This document shows positions 35,475 to 47,436 of a stretch of DNA of 64,000 bases, in pieces (positions within the stretch are counted from its first letter, which is position 1; each line of letters starts with the position of its first letter). The stretch lies in NCBI RefSeq assembly GCF_040958095.1, contig NC_091214.1:7115600-7179599 (forward strand), given 5' to 3'. The notes below the pieces were generated by a model that worked only from the letters and a program-made list of their open reading frames with translations, did no database searches and was not told the origin of the DNA. This stretch comes from Procambarus clarkii (taxonomy: Eukaryota; Arthropoda; Malacostraca; Decapoda; Cambaridae). Made by a program: the position numbers and the translations under genes.

Positions 35475-36357
35475 TTGTATTGATAGTTAGTGCATCAGTA
35501 CACCAAGAACATTATTACTGCGTTAATACACCTCAGACATGTCATTTCAAATAATGAGGAAAGCTTTACGAGTGTTGTTATAATAAATGACCGGACGCAT
35601 TTCACTGCAAGGTTTACAATTCTTGTCAATAATGACTCGTATCACCTTCTTGTATGCCTGAGTGAATGGGTTTTTATAATGCACTAGATGCACTACGAAT
35701 TTATATGGTATACTACGTTCCTGGGCTTTGCTTAGAATATTTTTAAATAGGTTATATTTTGAATCCACATCGAAATCCCGTTTTACGTCACCTGTCGCTG
35801 GGTTCACGTCTAGCCCACACCACATCCCCAAGACATTCCAATCATTTTGACCCCAAAAAATTCTTAGGCTATTGAAATCAGCTTTTCGAAAATCAGGCAC
35901 TTTAACAGAATTTTCTCCTATAGGTCTATTCCATTCAATGCTAAATCTGATTTCTTTATGATCACTGTTCCCTAGCTCGCTCCCTATTTCCATCTCCTTA
36001 ATTTGTGTTTCCCTGTTAGTTAACACTAAATCTAAAATATTATTTCCCCGCGTTGGTTCCTAAATATGTTGCATAAGAAAGCAATCGTCAATTAATTCTA
36101 GGAAGTCTTTTGCTTCATTATTCCCTGTTTTGTTCACCCAGTTTATTCCACTAAAATTAAAGTCATCCATGACATAAATACTGTTAGATCTAGATGCTCT
36201 AGATATTTCATCCATAGAAGCTTTGCTTCCATTCTGTCTAAATTTGGTGGCCTATATATAACTCCTATTATAATAATATTTGCTATTTCGTTTAATTCTA
36301 TCCAAATAGTTTCTGTGTGTGACTCAGATTTGATTCCCTCTTTGAGACTACATATCA
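34343..36357. repeat. Duplication unit 4 (truncated)
   Basis: Only LINE-B and the 5' half of the inverted LINE-A piece remain. Homology stops within the LINE-A endonuclease region, where a C-rich minisatellite begins. The array breakpoint therefore lies at about 36357. Confidence 0.88.
35547..36357 (-). mobile_element. LINE-A 5' half, unit 4, truncated by minisatellite
   Basis: Equivalent of 9469-10573. Sequence identity stops at the 'CATATCAA' position, where the 26-bp repeat begins. Confidence 0.8.
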
Positions 36358-38880
36358 ACTGGCCACACCACGCTGCCCACACAACTGGCTCCACCACACT
36401 GTCCCCCACAACTAGCCCCACAACACTGCCCCACACAACTGGCCCCACTACACTGCCCCCACAACTGGCCCCACCACACTGCCCACACAATTTTCCGCAC
36501 CAAGCTGCCCACTCAACTGGCCCCGCCACACTGCCCACACAACTGGCCCGGCCACACTGCCCACACATCTGGCCCCATCACACTGCCCCCACAGCTGGCC
36601 CCAGCACACTGCCCCACACAACTGGCCAACCACACTGCCACCACAGCTGGCCCCACCCTACTTCCCCACACAACTGGCCCCACCACACTGCCCACACAAC
36701 TGGCCCCACCACACTGCCCGCACAACTGGCCCCACCAAACTGCCGACACAACTGGTCCCACCACACTGCCCCGACAACTGGTCCCACCACACTGCCCCCA
36801 CAGGTGACACCCCCACACTGCCCCACACAACTGGCCCCACCACCATGCCCGCAAAACTGGCCCCACGAAACTGCCCACACAACTGGCCCCACCACCATGC
36901 CCGCAAAACTGGCCCCACGAAACTGCCCACACAACTGACCCCACCACACTGCCCATAGAACTGGCCCAATTACACTGCCCCCACAACTGGCCCCACTACA
37001 CTGCCCTCACAACTGGCCCCACCTCGCTACCCACACAACTGGCTCCACCACACTGCCCACACAACTTGCCCCTCCATGCTGCCCACACAACTGGCCCCAC
37101 CACACTGCCCACACAACTGGCCCCACCACACTGCCCACCCAACTGGCCCCACCACACTGCTCACACAACTGGCCCGACACAACACTGCCCACACAACTGG
37201 CCCTTCCACGCTGCGCACACAACTGGCCCCCCACCACACTGCCCACACAACTGGCCCGTCCACACTGCCCACACAACTGGCCCCACTACACTACCCACAC
37301 AACTGGCTCCACCACACTGCTCCACACCACTGGCTCCTCCACACTGCCCACATAACTGGCCCCTCCACACCACTGGCTCCACCACACTGCACACTCAACT
37401 GGCCCCACCTCACTGCCCACACAACTGGCCCCACTACACTGCCCACACAACTGGCCCCATCACACTGCCCATAGAACTGGTCCCACTACACTGCCCACAC
37501 AACTGGCTCTACCACGCTGCCAACACAACTGGCTCCACCACACTGCACACACAATTGGCCCCACAACAATGCCCACACAACTGACCCCACGACGCTGCCC
37601 ACACATCTGGCCCCACCACACGGCCCACACATCTGGCCACACCACGCTGCCCAAACAACTAGCCCCACCACACTGCCACCACACTGCCCACACAACTGGC
37701 CCCACAACACTGCCCACACAACTGGCCCCACCACACTGCCCACACAACTGGCCCCACAACACTGCCCACACAAATGGGCCCACCACACTGCCCACACAAC
37801 TGGCCCACCGCACTGCCCACACAACTGGTCCCACTACACTGCACACAACTGGCTCCTCCACACTGCCCACACAACTGGCCCCACCACACTGCCCACACAA
37901 CTGGTCCCACCACACTGCACACACAACTGGCCCCACCACACTGCCCACACAACTGGTCCCACTACACTGCACACAACTGGCTCCTCCACACTGCCCACAC
38001 AACTGGCCCCACCACACTGCCCACACAACTGGCCCCACCACACTGCCCACACAACTGGCCCCACCACACTGCCCACACAACTGGTCCCACCACACTGCAC
38101 ACACAACTGGCCCCACCACACTGCCCACACAACTGGTCCCACTACACTGCACACAACTGGCTCCTCCACACTGCCAACACAACTGGCCCCACCACACTGC
38201 CCACACAACTGGCCCCACTACACTGCACACAACTGGTCCCACCACACTGCCCACACAACTAGCCCCACCACACTGCCCACACAACTAGCCCCACCACACT
38301 CCCCACACAACTGGTCCCACTACACTGCACACAACTGGCTCCTCCACACTGCCCACACAACTGGCCCCACCACACTTCCCACACAACTGGTCCCACCACA
38401 ATGCCCATAGAACTGGCCCCAGTACACTGCACACAACTGGTCCCACCACACTGCCCACACAACTGGTCCCACTACACTGCACACAACTAGCTCCACCTCA
38501 CTGCCCCCACAGGTGACACCACCACACTGCCCCACACAACTGGCCCCACCACTCTGCCCGCAAAATTGGCCCCACGAAACTGCCCACACAACTGGTCCCA
38601 CCACGCTGCCAACAAGTAGCCCCACAACACTACCCCCACAACTGGTCCCACCACACTGCCCCAAACTACTGGGCACACCACTCTGCCCACACAACTGGCC
38701 CCATCACACTGCCCACACAAATGGCCCGAACATACTGCCCACACAACTGGCCCCACCACATTGCCCCAACAACTGGCCCCACCACACTGCCCTACACCAC
38801 AGGCCCCACCACACTGCCCACACAACTGGCCCAATTACACTGCCCCCACAACTGGCCACACCACACTGCCCTCACAACTA
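36358..38880. repeat. 26-bp C-rich minisatellite, about 95 copies
   Basis: Imperfect tandem copies of a 26-bp unit (core CCACACTGCCCACACAACTG). The plus strand is extremely C-rich and G-poor. Variants include runs with CCATAGAACTGG and higher-order repeats near 37800-38200. Because 26 is not a multiple of three, all frames cycle through the same heptapeptides. The long overlapping ORFs on both strands are therefore meaningless. Confidence 0.95.
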
Positions 38881-39861
38881 ACTAAGAAAGTCTCTAAAAC
38901 AGTTGGTATGCTCTCCAAAATCAGATATTAAGTACCTAACTCTGCTCTCATCTCTCTATATTATGCACTAATCTATCTCTATCTTAATTATGGTATCTGT
39001 GCATGGGGTTCAACCTCTGCAAACCATCTCAAGTCCATCATCACCCAGCAAAAATCTGCTATGAGAATACTAACAAATTCTGCTCTCAGACAACACTCTG
39101 CCCCTTTGTTTAACTCCCTAAACATGCTAAACATAATCTCACTCCACAAATTCCCTTGTGTCAACTACATTTACAAAACCCCTGTTCTTAAATGCAAATC
39201 CTGCTCCGAAATTTTCCCTGGACAGATGTAATAGGACCCATTATCACCACACCAGAAATAAATATCTCTTTGATATCCCCAGAGTCAAACTTAATCTGTG
39301 TAAACACTCTATGCAAATAATGGGATCCAGTCTATGGAACTCACTCCCTATTGAATTGAAAAGCTGTCCAACTTTTGTGTCATTCAAAAAATACTAAAAA
39401 GTACCTAATTTCATCTTCATAGTTTTTTACTTTTAGCTTTAAAATTGCATTGTATCTATTGCTACCCAACCTCCCAATCTTTATGTACCCAATCCGAACA
39501 TCTTTACCATTGTGATCATTGCTGTCTTCTTATATGTGCTATCAATCTGCTGTATGGTGTCTATTAATCTTGTTTAAATTACCAATCAAGCTGTCAATGT
39601 AATCAATCAGAGCTTTAATATACCAATGTACTTTAATATACTTACTAATCTCTCTCATCTCATTTTTTTTCTTGCAATGTATTTGTTATCAATTTTTTAA
39701 TTCTGCTAGAATTTACCTACTTAAAATTATCTGTTAGATTAAGGACCTGCCCGAAACGCTGCGCGTACTAGTGGCTTTACAAGATTGTAATACTATGCTA
39801 TGTATTCTCACAAACCCAATGTACCTTCTTGTATATAAATAAATAAATAAATAAATAAATA
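38881..39861 (+). mobile_element. LINE-D, 3' end of a non-LTR retrotransposon
   Basis: It opens mid-ORF with an RT C-terminal tail ('SLYYALIYLYLNYGICAWGS', 'RILTNSALRQHSAP'). A frame change leads to the terminal piece 39158-39397 ('SLWNSLPIEL'). The 3' UTR has 'GGACCTGCCCGAAACGCTGC' near 39745 and ends in (TAAA)n at 39838-39861. The tail matches LINE-B and the SINEs at 40586 and 46023. At least one frameshift and 5' truncation make it inactive. Confidence 0.8.
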
Positions 39862-40169
39862 AACTACTATTCCTCTCCTCTTCTCTTCAACATTCCTCTT
39901 CCTTTACTCTCCCTACATGACCACATACCACCACATACTGATCCTTCCCACACTCCAACATGACCTTCTCTCAACTGCTGCATTGCCGGATGCCACGCGC
40001 CCAGCACGCGCCACACACTTGGGGAACCCCCCAGATCACTGTACGACTAGACACCTGTGCACCACCTGACCAGGGGGGCCTAATGATCTCACCTGCTCAG
40101 GTGCTGCACGCGGGTCAAGGCGTACTTTACACTACTAACATTGTCTAGAGATTGGGCAGATACCATGCA
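39862..40169. other. No gene seen
   Basis: Pyrimidine-rich start (TCCTCTTC-type), then unremarkable sequence with one short uncharacterised frame (39960-40148). Nothing recognisable. Confidence 0.5.
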
Positions 40170-40585
40170 ATTGAATGTAAAACCAGGTAAAAAATCATTA
40201 GTGCATATGAGAATATACCGATTAAGGTCTATGGCAAGGTGTCGGAAAAAATAGGCTATAATGGAAAAGAAATTGTCCAGGACTTTTATGTAGTGGATTC
40301 ACATAATCCTAGCCTATGTGGTAAGGATCACATGGAAAAAGTGGGAATTTTCTTGGCGGGCCTAGATGAATTGTCGACAGTTAAAACAATTAAAAGTGCC
40401 AAACATATGTTAGATAAATATTAAATGGAGGCAGATAAGTCAATTAATAGCATGGTGGAAAAATTCACCTGAAAAGTGGGCTTCATCTAAATTTTTCAAT
40501 GCAAGAATAGTTCCATTTCATTATAAGCCATTGGTAGAATCAGCCCTGGAAAAGCATGTGGCAGAGGCATCTTAGAGCCAATTTA

Positions 40586-40850
40586 CAGTCTCCATGGTGT
40601 AGTGGTAACACACTCGCCTGGCGTTCCGCGAGCGCTATGTCATGGGTTCGTATTCTGGCCGGGGAGGATTTACTGGGCGCAATTCCTTAACTGTAGCCTC
40701 TGTTTAACGCAACAGTAAAATGTGTACCTGTATGAAAAAACGATTCTTCGCGGCAGGGGATCGTATTCCAGGGACCTGCCCGAAACGCTTCGCGTACTAG
40801 TGGCTGTACAAGAATGTAACAACTCTTGTATATATCTCAAAAAAAAAAAA
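40586..40850 (+). mobile_element. tRNA-derived SINE inside the Ty3/gypsy fossil
   Basis: The head (from about 40589) has box A-like TGGTGTAGTGG and box B-like GGTTCGTATTC. The body is about 100 bases. The 3' module 'GGGACCTGCCCGAAACGCTT' is shared with LINE-D, and the element ends in an A-run at 40838-40850. The insertion post-dates the retroelement it interrupts. No clear target duplication was found. Confidence 0.85.
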
Positions 40851-41969
40851 TACACATAGTGAGTGGGAAGCCCCAATTGTACTAGTGTTGAAGGCAGAGC
40901 GGAAATCCATGAGAATCTGTGCAGATTTCAAAGTACTCGACAATCGCATTCACTGTGAGAAGTACCCTTTACCTAAGCTAGATAGTCTGCAAGGGGGCAA
41001 TCTTTTCTAAGATTGACCTGAAAGATGCGTACTTTCAAATTCCTGTAGAGGAGGAGAGCCAGAAATTGTTAGTGATTAATATACACAAGGATTTATTTAT
41101 GGAGTTACTTTCTTTTGGACTCTCCTCATCTCCAGCAATTTTTCAGATTCATGTCCCAGTTGTTAGTAAACATTGAAGGTGTGGCTAGTTTTTTAGATGA
41201 CATTATTGTATGTGAGGAGAATGAGGAAGTGCATGATGCTAGATTAGAACAAGTTTTGAATCTCCTGCAAAAGCACAATGTAAAGATTAATAAGGGTAAA
41301 ACAACATTGAAGACCAAGGCCATTGAATATCTGGGGTACCATATTTCAGGTAAGGGCTTTACTCCTTCTCACAAAAATGTAGCTGCTATAGTAGATGCCC
41401 CAGCCCCAACATCAGTTGGGGAAGTACAGTCTTTTGTTGGGATGGTTACATATTTTTGTAAATTCGTGAAGAACTTTTCAACAAAATTAGCGCCCTTGTA
41501 TGAATTGTTGAAAAAAAAGGGGCTAGATTTAAGTGGGCAGCAAGAGAGGAGAATGCCTTCAAAAATATTAAGCAAGAATTGATAAATTCTCCAGTGCTCA
41601 CAAATTTTACTGGTAGACTCCTTTTAAAACTGGAGGTAGATGCTTCCCAAGTAGGAGTGGGTTGTGTATTATTAAAGGAAGTAGATGGTCAGGATAAAGT
41701 AGTATATTTTGCTAGCAAAAAATTTTCTCCTGTGGAAAAGAATTATTCTCAGTTAGATAAAGAAGCCTTAGCTTTGGTATATGCTGTAAAAAACTGAGGT
41801 ATTTTCTGCTGGGCAGGAAATTTCTTGCTCGAACAGACCATAAATCCCTGCTAGGATTGTTTGGCAGAGGTAAACAAATTCCAGCTAATGCCATTGCTCG
41901 ATTTAAAAAATGGGCATTACTACTCTCCCAGTTTAAGTATGATTTAGAGTTTAATTAGAAGGGGAGGAA

Positions 41970-42137
41970 TGTTAGGATTAAGTATTACAGATATTAAGTA
42001 TAACATGTTTGGAGCAGATGCTCATTTGTTTATAATCTTGTAAATAGTAAGTTATGTACCTTATACTTGTTATTGTTGGTTGTTGACAATAAACCATGTG
42101 GACGAAGATTGTTTCTCTTCCGCCTCCAAATGTAACA
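41970..42137 (+). repeat. Probable 3' LTR of the Ty3/gypsy fossil
   Basis: 168 bp starting TGTTAGGATTAAG right after a purine tract and ending TGTAACA. It contains AATAAA near 42090. No matching 5' LTR is visible in the window. Confidence 0.6.
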
Positions 42138-43190
42138 AACACACTGGCAGAAGTATCCAACAAATATGCTGGCAGTACTTCCCCAAAGATAGCCAGTATT
42201 ATCATCTTGTAACTCCTCTTGGCCAAATCTCGGGTATGTTGGTCCACACAACACTGCACAAGTACAACAGCCAACACTCTTTACTACTGACTGTGGCCAC
42301 TTGTCCTCATGGGAAACAAGTCAGGAGTTCTGGACTACCAAAGGTGAACTGCCTTCCACAGTGCAATAAGCTCTACACAATCACCTCTGAAGACATAATA
42401 GTCATTAGCCAGACAAAAAGTATACAATGAAAATATAGTATGGCAGCCTATCAGAGGGTAACTGTAAGTATCATCGAATGCACAGTCTATTTGGTGCTGA
42501 TATCGTTCCTTCCCTCACCAGAGGTCTTCATCATCGACCTCACGTAACTGAAGTATGAACAGGATCCTTTTACAGATGGCGCTGAACTTGCCATACCTCC
42601 ATGAACATATGGCGTTGTCATCATCACACCTTGGAGTTTGAGTGCAGGTCCATAGACGACGTTTATATCACCACTCCTCACTCCAGCAATGATGTTGATA
42701 TCGCCACACTCTTGAATTATTAATCAAATCAATCACCGGTAGATTTCTCCCACATATATTTTATGGTCCTTCGAACCGGATAAACCAGAAATAGCATGTG
42801 GTTCATCAAATCTAGAAATTCACTAGTACTTAGACCACAAAAATAATTTATGGTTCATTGAACCTGGGCGGATCCTTAATGATCCTACAATTCTAGATCA
42901 CTGTATATCTACTAAATAAATAAACCAGTGCAATAAATCAATAAATCAAATAATAAATTACATAAATATTGCCAGTCACAGACTGGACAACCATTAGCCT
43001 AGCCTCACAGTGGTTTTGTGGACTTTAACCACCAAATGTGTGGTGTTTTATATCCATAGAGTGTTAATGCATAAATTAAATCCAACCAAACTGTTGCTAC
43101 TTTTCCATGGCGTTTATCCACTAGTTAATGTTTAATTTTGCAAACAGTAACCAATAAAATAAAAAAAAGACTTCCAAAAATCACTAAAGG
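42138..43190. other. No gene seen
   Basis: About 1 kb between the LTR-like end and the piggyBac element. Only short frames occur; there are AT-rich stretches near 42880-42965 and nothing I recognise. Confidence 0.5.
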
Positions 43191-43720
43191 TTAACCACTG
43201 CACTGTGCAGAGTGCCTTGTGGCACTCAGTGATCAGTGGTATGCAAAGCACATCAGGGCACTTGTAAGTATAGCGTATGATTCAAAACTGCCGTGTGGAA
43301 ACTTGAGTACAAAATGGATGCCTGAGGCCTCCAGTGATCATCCGCTATTTTGAAAAAGAAATTCTAGGCATGCCTTACAGCCATGGGGATCCTCAGTTTC
43401 AAGGTAGCAACCATGTCTGATGCATCATCTACAAGCTCCTGATCCAAGGTCAGCTGCTGTGTTGCAAAATGCATCTCAGAGGAGGAAATACGGGACACAT
43501 TGTTTGGTGATGGACCCATTACCGATGATTTATACTACAGTCCAGAGATAGACCTAACACAGGGGTCTGACATGAGTGATGGGGAGAATATGGTGGACGA
43601 TGTCGAGAGTGTTTACAGTACTGTATATGCACCTCACCCAGCCTCCCTCGCTGACCTGGGTCAACACCACTAAAGTTACTATCACTATCTATGTCACCTG
43701 ACGTGAGTCTACTGGGTGAT

Positions 43721-43771
43721 TCAACATGTACATGTTGTATCACCAACATGTGATACAACATGTACAACATG
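43721..43771. repeat. Hairpin 1 inside piggyBac
   Basis: An inverted repeat with about 20-base arms (CATGTTGTATCAC and its complement) and a 6-base loop, in the region before the transposase. Confidence 0.8.
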
Positions 43772-43802
43772 ATGAGTCATTTTCAGGGTTCAGTGACAGT
43801 AT

Positions 43803-43921
43803 CTAGTGACACCATAGCCACATGTACTTGGTTTGTCAACACTTCTTGTATTTGAGCCCAGATACAAGCTCAATACAAGAAGTATTGACAAACCAAGTAC
43901 AAGTGGCTATGGTGTCACTAG
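43803..43921. repeat. Hairpin 2 inside piggyBac, 55-base arms
   Basis: CTAGTGACACCATAGCC at the left and its complement at the right. The arms differ at only about three positions across 55 bases, with a 10-base loop. It is much better preserved than the transposase around it. Confidence 0.85.
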
Positions 43922-43970
43922 GAAGGGGTTTACTGCCCCAGCAACATGACGAGACAAGTGCCAGCATGTC

Positions 43971-45747
43971 TTGCGGCTTGAGGACAATGACGACAGTGCA
44001 CCCTTGACATCAGGTGTTTGTGGTAAGCCTATACTATGCAGAACATTCGCATCTCCTGGCATACCCATACGCAGCTCTAGTACTAGACGACGGAGCAGTG
44101 TTCTTGGCTGTGGTGTTGGTGCTAAAACTCAAAACACTGGTGAACTTGTGTTGCAGAATTGTGAGAATTTTGTCCCACAAATTCCAGCAATTGATGATAA
44201 CGATGTTGGTGTTACACCCTTATTCCCCTATACTGATAATGATATGCATGAAAATTATTATTTTATGGCATATTTCTATCAGGAAATCATTGACCATCTC
44301 ATTGCAGAAATGAAAGCAGACACTCAGGTTCTCAATGACTGGAATTTTACCTGCCTCTCGATTGACCCGTTGGAAAGACACGACTAATGAGGAAATGTGT
44401 GTTTTTAATATTATAGATGATGATGAAGCATTCAGATAAGCACGTGACCCAGGGTTATTGGAACAAAGACAGTCTTGTTCCAAACACCTTTGTTCAACAG
44501 GTACATGTCACATGATAGATTCCTGCTGCTTCTCAGCTGACATCACTTTGAGAACAATGCTAATAAAGACAGATACGACAGACTGTGGAAAGTGTGGAAG
44601 GTATTAAATGATTTGAGAGGAAAGTTCTGTGACTATTTTGTACCAACACAGAATGTCGTGACAGATGAATCGCTAGTCCTCTTCAAGGGACGATTGGCGT
44701 TCAAGCAGTACATTCCTTCAAAGCGGCACAGGTTTGGATTAAAGTTCTTTGTGCTATGTGACTGCAAAACTGGTATTGTCATTGACATGATATTGTATTC
44801 AGGTACAGACATTGACATGCCAGGTCAAGATCTACACACGGGTTCTCAGGCAGTGTCGTGAAAACACCCATGGAACCATTGCTGAACAAGAGGCATATCC
44901 TGTTCTTGGACAACTACTACACCAGCCCATGCTGACCAGATTCCTCCTTGTCCACAACACTGACATATGTGGCACTGTCATGGCCCACAGGAGAAAAATG
45001 CCAGTGATTGATTGACATTGGTATCATAGTGGGTGAATGCCAGCTGCGAAAGTGTGATCAAATGTTATCAGTGAGCTGGAAGAAAAGACGCGAGGTAAGA
45101 TATTAACAACTATTCACACTGGTGCCATGTTGGACAGTGGCAAAGTCAACTTTGCAACAAGGTTGGCAATGAATAAACCTGATTGTGTCATTGACTACAA
45201 TGTAGATATGCAGTTAGTAGATAAATGTGACATGATGATTGGTGCCGTCGAGTGCATGCAAAAATGTGAGGAGTGGCCTAAGAATTTTTTTTACACCACA
45301 TTGACGTTGTAGTACTGAACTGTTTCAACGTGTATCTCGTGAAATCTGGCAAGAGACCACCAATCTGTACATTCAGTTTTGCTCTAGTGCCACAACTACT
45401 GGTGAAGTATGGGGGTGGAGGGCAATGTTGTGATGCATGGGGTGCCGGCATCAATGCCTCATGCAGTTTCTGACAGACTCAGGGGTAAAGAAATTTCGGC
45501 TGTACACAAGCTTGGTTATATGCCAAGCACAAGCCCATGGGAAAAGGGTAAACGTGCCTGTGTTATTTGCAAGAACACGCAATGTAGGGAAAAGAAGAGA
45601 AGATTCATCTGCACTTGGTGCATTGAGTACAAAGTTGCCTTATGCTCCATTGACTGCTTCACTGATTATCACACATGCTCAGTTCTAAGTGTGTTAATTG
45701 TGATGTATATAGTCTGGGATACTGTACAGTGTGTAAATAAGTTATAA
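43971..45747 (+). pseudogene. piggyBac-like transposase (DDE_Tnp_1_7), broken
   Basis: The frame shifts and stops repeatedly. The acidic N-terminal part and 'HENYYFMAYFYQEIIDHLI' are at 43971-44387. A degraded stretch to 44590 follows, where 'RFLLLL' is readable. Then comes 'VVTDESLVLFKGRLAFKQY', holding the first catalytic aspartate (44592-44861). A frameshift region follows where 'LDNYYTSP' (second Asp) can be read near 44910. 'VDKCDMMIGAVE' with the third Asp is at about 45210-45250. A C-terminal cysteine-rich domain ('CVICKNTQCREKKRRFICTWC') lies in 45409-45747. At least two frameshifts and three stops make it non-functional. Confidence 0.87.
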
Positions 45748-46022
45748 ATGTACATAATTGAACATGAAATATAGAAAATATAAACAATGTTTGTAGACAC
45801 ATTTGTGATACATGTAATAGTTTCTTTGAACAGTGTGTATGTTCTACTGCCGGAACATTCTAAAGGTGTTCAATATACATAGGTTTAGCCAGGAAAAAAA
45901 CAAAGAAATGTATTTGTAGTTGTGTGGAAAAAATGAGCAAAAAATATTTGTGGCAACTCGCGCTTGTTGAAGCTGGCGTGTGAATGCCAGCCATGCCAAT
46001 GTGAATGTGATGATCTGTTCAC

Positions 46023-46288
46023 AGTCTCCGTGGTGTAGTGGTAAGACACTCGCCTGGTGTTCCGCGAGCGCTATGTCATGGGTTCGTATCCTGGCCGGGG
46101 AGGATTTACTGGGCGCAATTCCTTAACTGTAGCCTCTGTTTACCGCAACAGTAAAATGTGTACTTGGATGAAAAAACGATTCTTCGCGGCAGGGGATCGT
46201 ATTCCAGGGACCTGCCCGAAACGCTACGCGTACTAGTGGCTGTACAAGAATGTAACAACTCTTGTATATATCTAAAAAAAAAAAAAAA
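46023..46288 (+). mobile_element. tRNA-derived SINE inside piggyBac
   Basis: Second copy of the SINE at 40586-40850, differing at a few sites. It ends in a longer A-run (46274-46288) and carries the same LINE-like 3' module. It lies downstream of the transposase remnant. Confidence 0.85.
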
Positions 46289-46517
46289 TGCCTCCGGGAG
46301 TCTACGTCATGGGCGACCACCAAGCCATGACATCACATGCCATTTTGTGGACACCACTGTGGCCAAAGTAAGTACAGTTCTGCAATACTTTCAACATATA
46401 TGTGATAAGGGAAGGGTATTTAACACCTTGGGAACGACAAAACATTTTTTACAAAGAATTTATTTTTGGTGCACAACAGACATGTCATATTTTAATGCAG
46501 AGCAGTGAAGTGGTTAA

Positions 46518-47436
46518 TGAGAGGTTACCAACACCAATTGTGTATATAATTTCTCATGAGTAGAGAATTATTCAATATTTAAACTAAAAACCCAGTTTAA
46601 ATATATTGCACTTTTTTTCTACTACGCAATATATATATTCTAGTAGCTGCAAGCCAACCCACATTAGAGTAGGATATTAATATTGACTAGTGTTGAACTA
46701 AATATTGATCAACCAAGTCCATTTGTGTTACCACTGACATCCTTGCACCATTAATTAAGTGTGCTAATCCTTATATAGGGTAGGACCAATATCAGCATTA
46801 GTTGTGTTGTGCATCAATAATTATATACTTTTTTATAAATTTACCTATTATATAAACCGTTGAGTGTTAATAAGTGTCTCTGTACCAACCAATGGTGATA
46901 AGGAAGAGCTAGCCTGAGGAATTCCCACAGTAACACTGATTACCTCTCAAAGTATTTCTGTTTGATTATATATATATTACTAATAATTTCCAAACCTCCA
47001 AGGAGGTATGATTCTAGCCTAGTGATAGGAAATATGTCCCTAAGCTACTATCATTAGCATTTGCTCAAGATTATAATTTCAATATCTTCTTTCTTTATTA
47101 TGCACCTCATACCCATTCCGTGGGTGGTGGTGTAAAGGATTACAGAGGCACATAATCGGTTCAGGAACTGAACCCTCTAGTTCGTTTAGCTAAGCAAATA
47201 ACAATCTTTTGACGCTAATTACAAAACTATTAATGTTATATATACATGTACACATACTCATGCATACATGTACATATACATACGTATACATATATACACA
47301 CACATACATATTTAATCACCCACACAAATACACACATCAATAATTTTTTGTGTCACAAATGATTCAACAAGAGGCTCACAACAGTCACTATACAAGTCAC
47401 TTTACATCTATGAGGAGTCACACAGTTACTAGTCTT
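46518..47436. other. No gene seen; AT-rich and short tandem DNA
   Basis: AT-rich sequence with a purine/pyrimidine-alternating run of ATAC/ACAT motifs at about 47238-47315. No ORF or RNA gene recognised. Confidence 0.5.

Larger units (their letters stand above)
1..36357. repeat. Tandem segmental duplication, four units
   Basis: Position 1 is equivalent to 8270, 18209 and 34343, so the whole left half is a head-to-tail array of one composite block. The spacing between equivalent points is 8269, 9939 and 16134 bases. The larger spacings are accounted for by extra insertions in units 2 and 3. Peptides read from equivalent places are nearly identical between units, which suggests recent duplication. 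In the LINE-B part, units 1 and 2 share one variant set and units 3 and 4 another: units 3-4 carry a 9-base insertion in the RT region. This suggests stepwise duplication or patchy conversion. The array ends abruptly in a minisatellite at 36358. Confidence 0.93.
40170..42137 (+). mobile_element. Ty3/gypsy LTR retrotransposon fossil
   Basis: A broken remnant, with several breaks, of a Metaviridae-type element. Parts seen in order are a protease-side segment ('DFYVVDSHNP', about 40240-40425), reverse transcriptase ('SKIDLKDAYFQIPV', 'SFLDDIIV') from about 40870, RNase H ('DASQVGVG', 'SQLDKEALA', 'RTDHKSL') to about 41955, a polypurine tract (41957-41969), and a short LTR-like end from 41970 to 42137 with TGTTA...TAACA termini and an internal AATAAA. 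A SINE (40586-40850) sits inside it. Degree of decay suggests an old insertion. Confidence 0.85.
43195..46513 (+). mobile_element. piggyBac-family DNA transposon, decayed, 3.3 kb
   Basis: Bounded by TTAA on both sides (43191-43194 and 46514-46517), the family's usual target duplication. The left end reads CCACTGCACTG and the right end, on the other strand, CCACTTCACTG, giving imperfect terminal inverted repeats. A transposase pseudogene lies inside. A SINE (46023-46288) is inserted near the right end. Without the SINE the element is about 3.05 kb. Confidence 0.88.

Noticed and set aside
36315-38881. Long overlapping ORFs rich in His-Thr-Ala or Cys-Gly-Gly on both strands
   Set aside because: They are translations of a 26-bp repeat that leaves all frames open; no start context, domain or composition supports a gene.
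42487-42681. Short ORFs in the interval before piggyBac
   Set aside because: Below a meaningful length, no recognisable motif, and not conserved elsewhere in the window.
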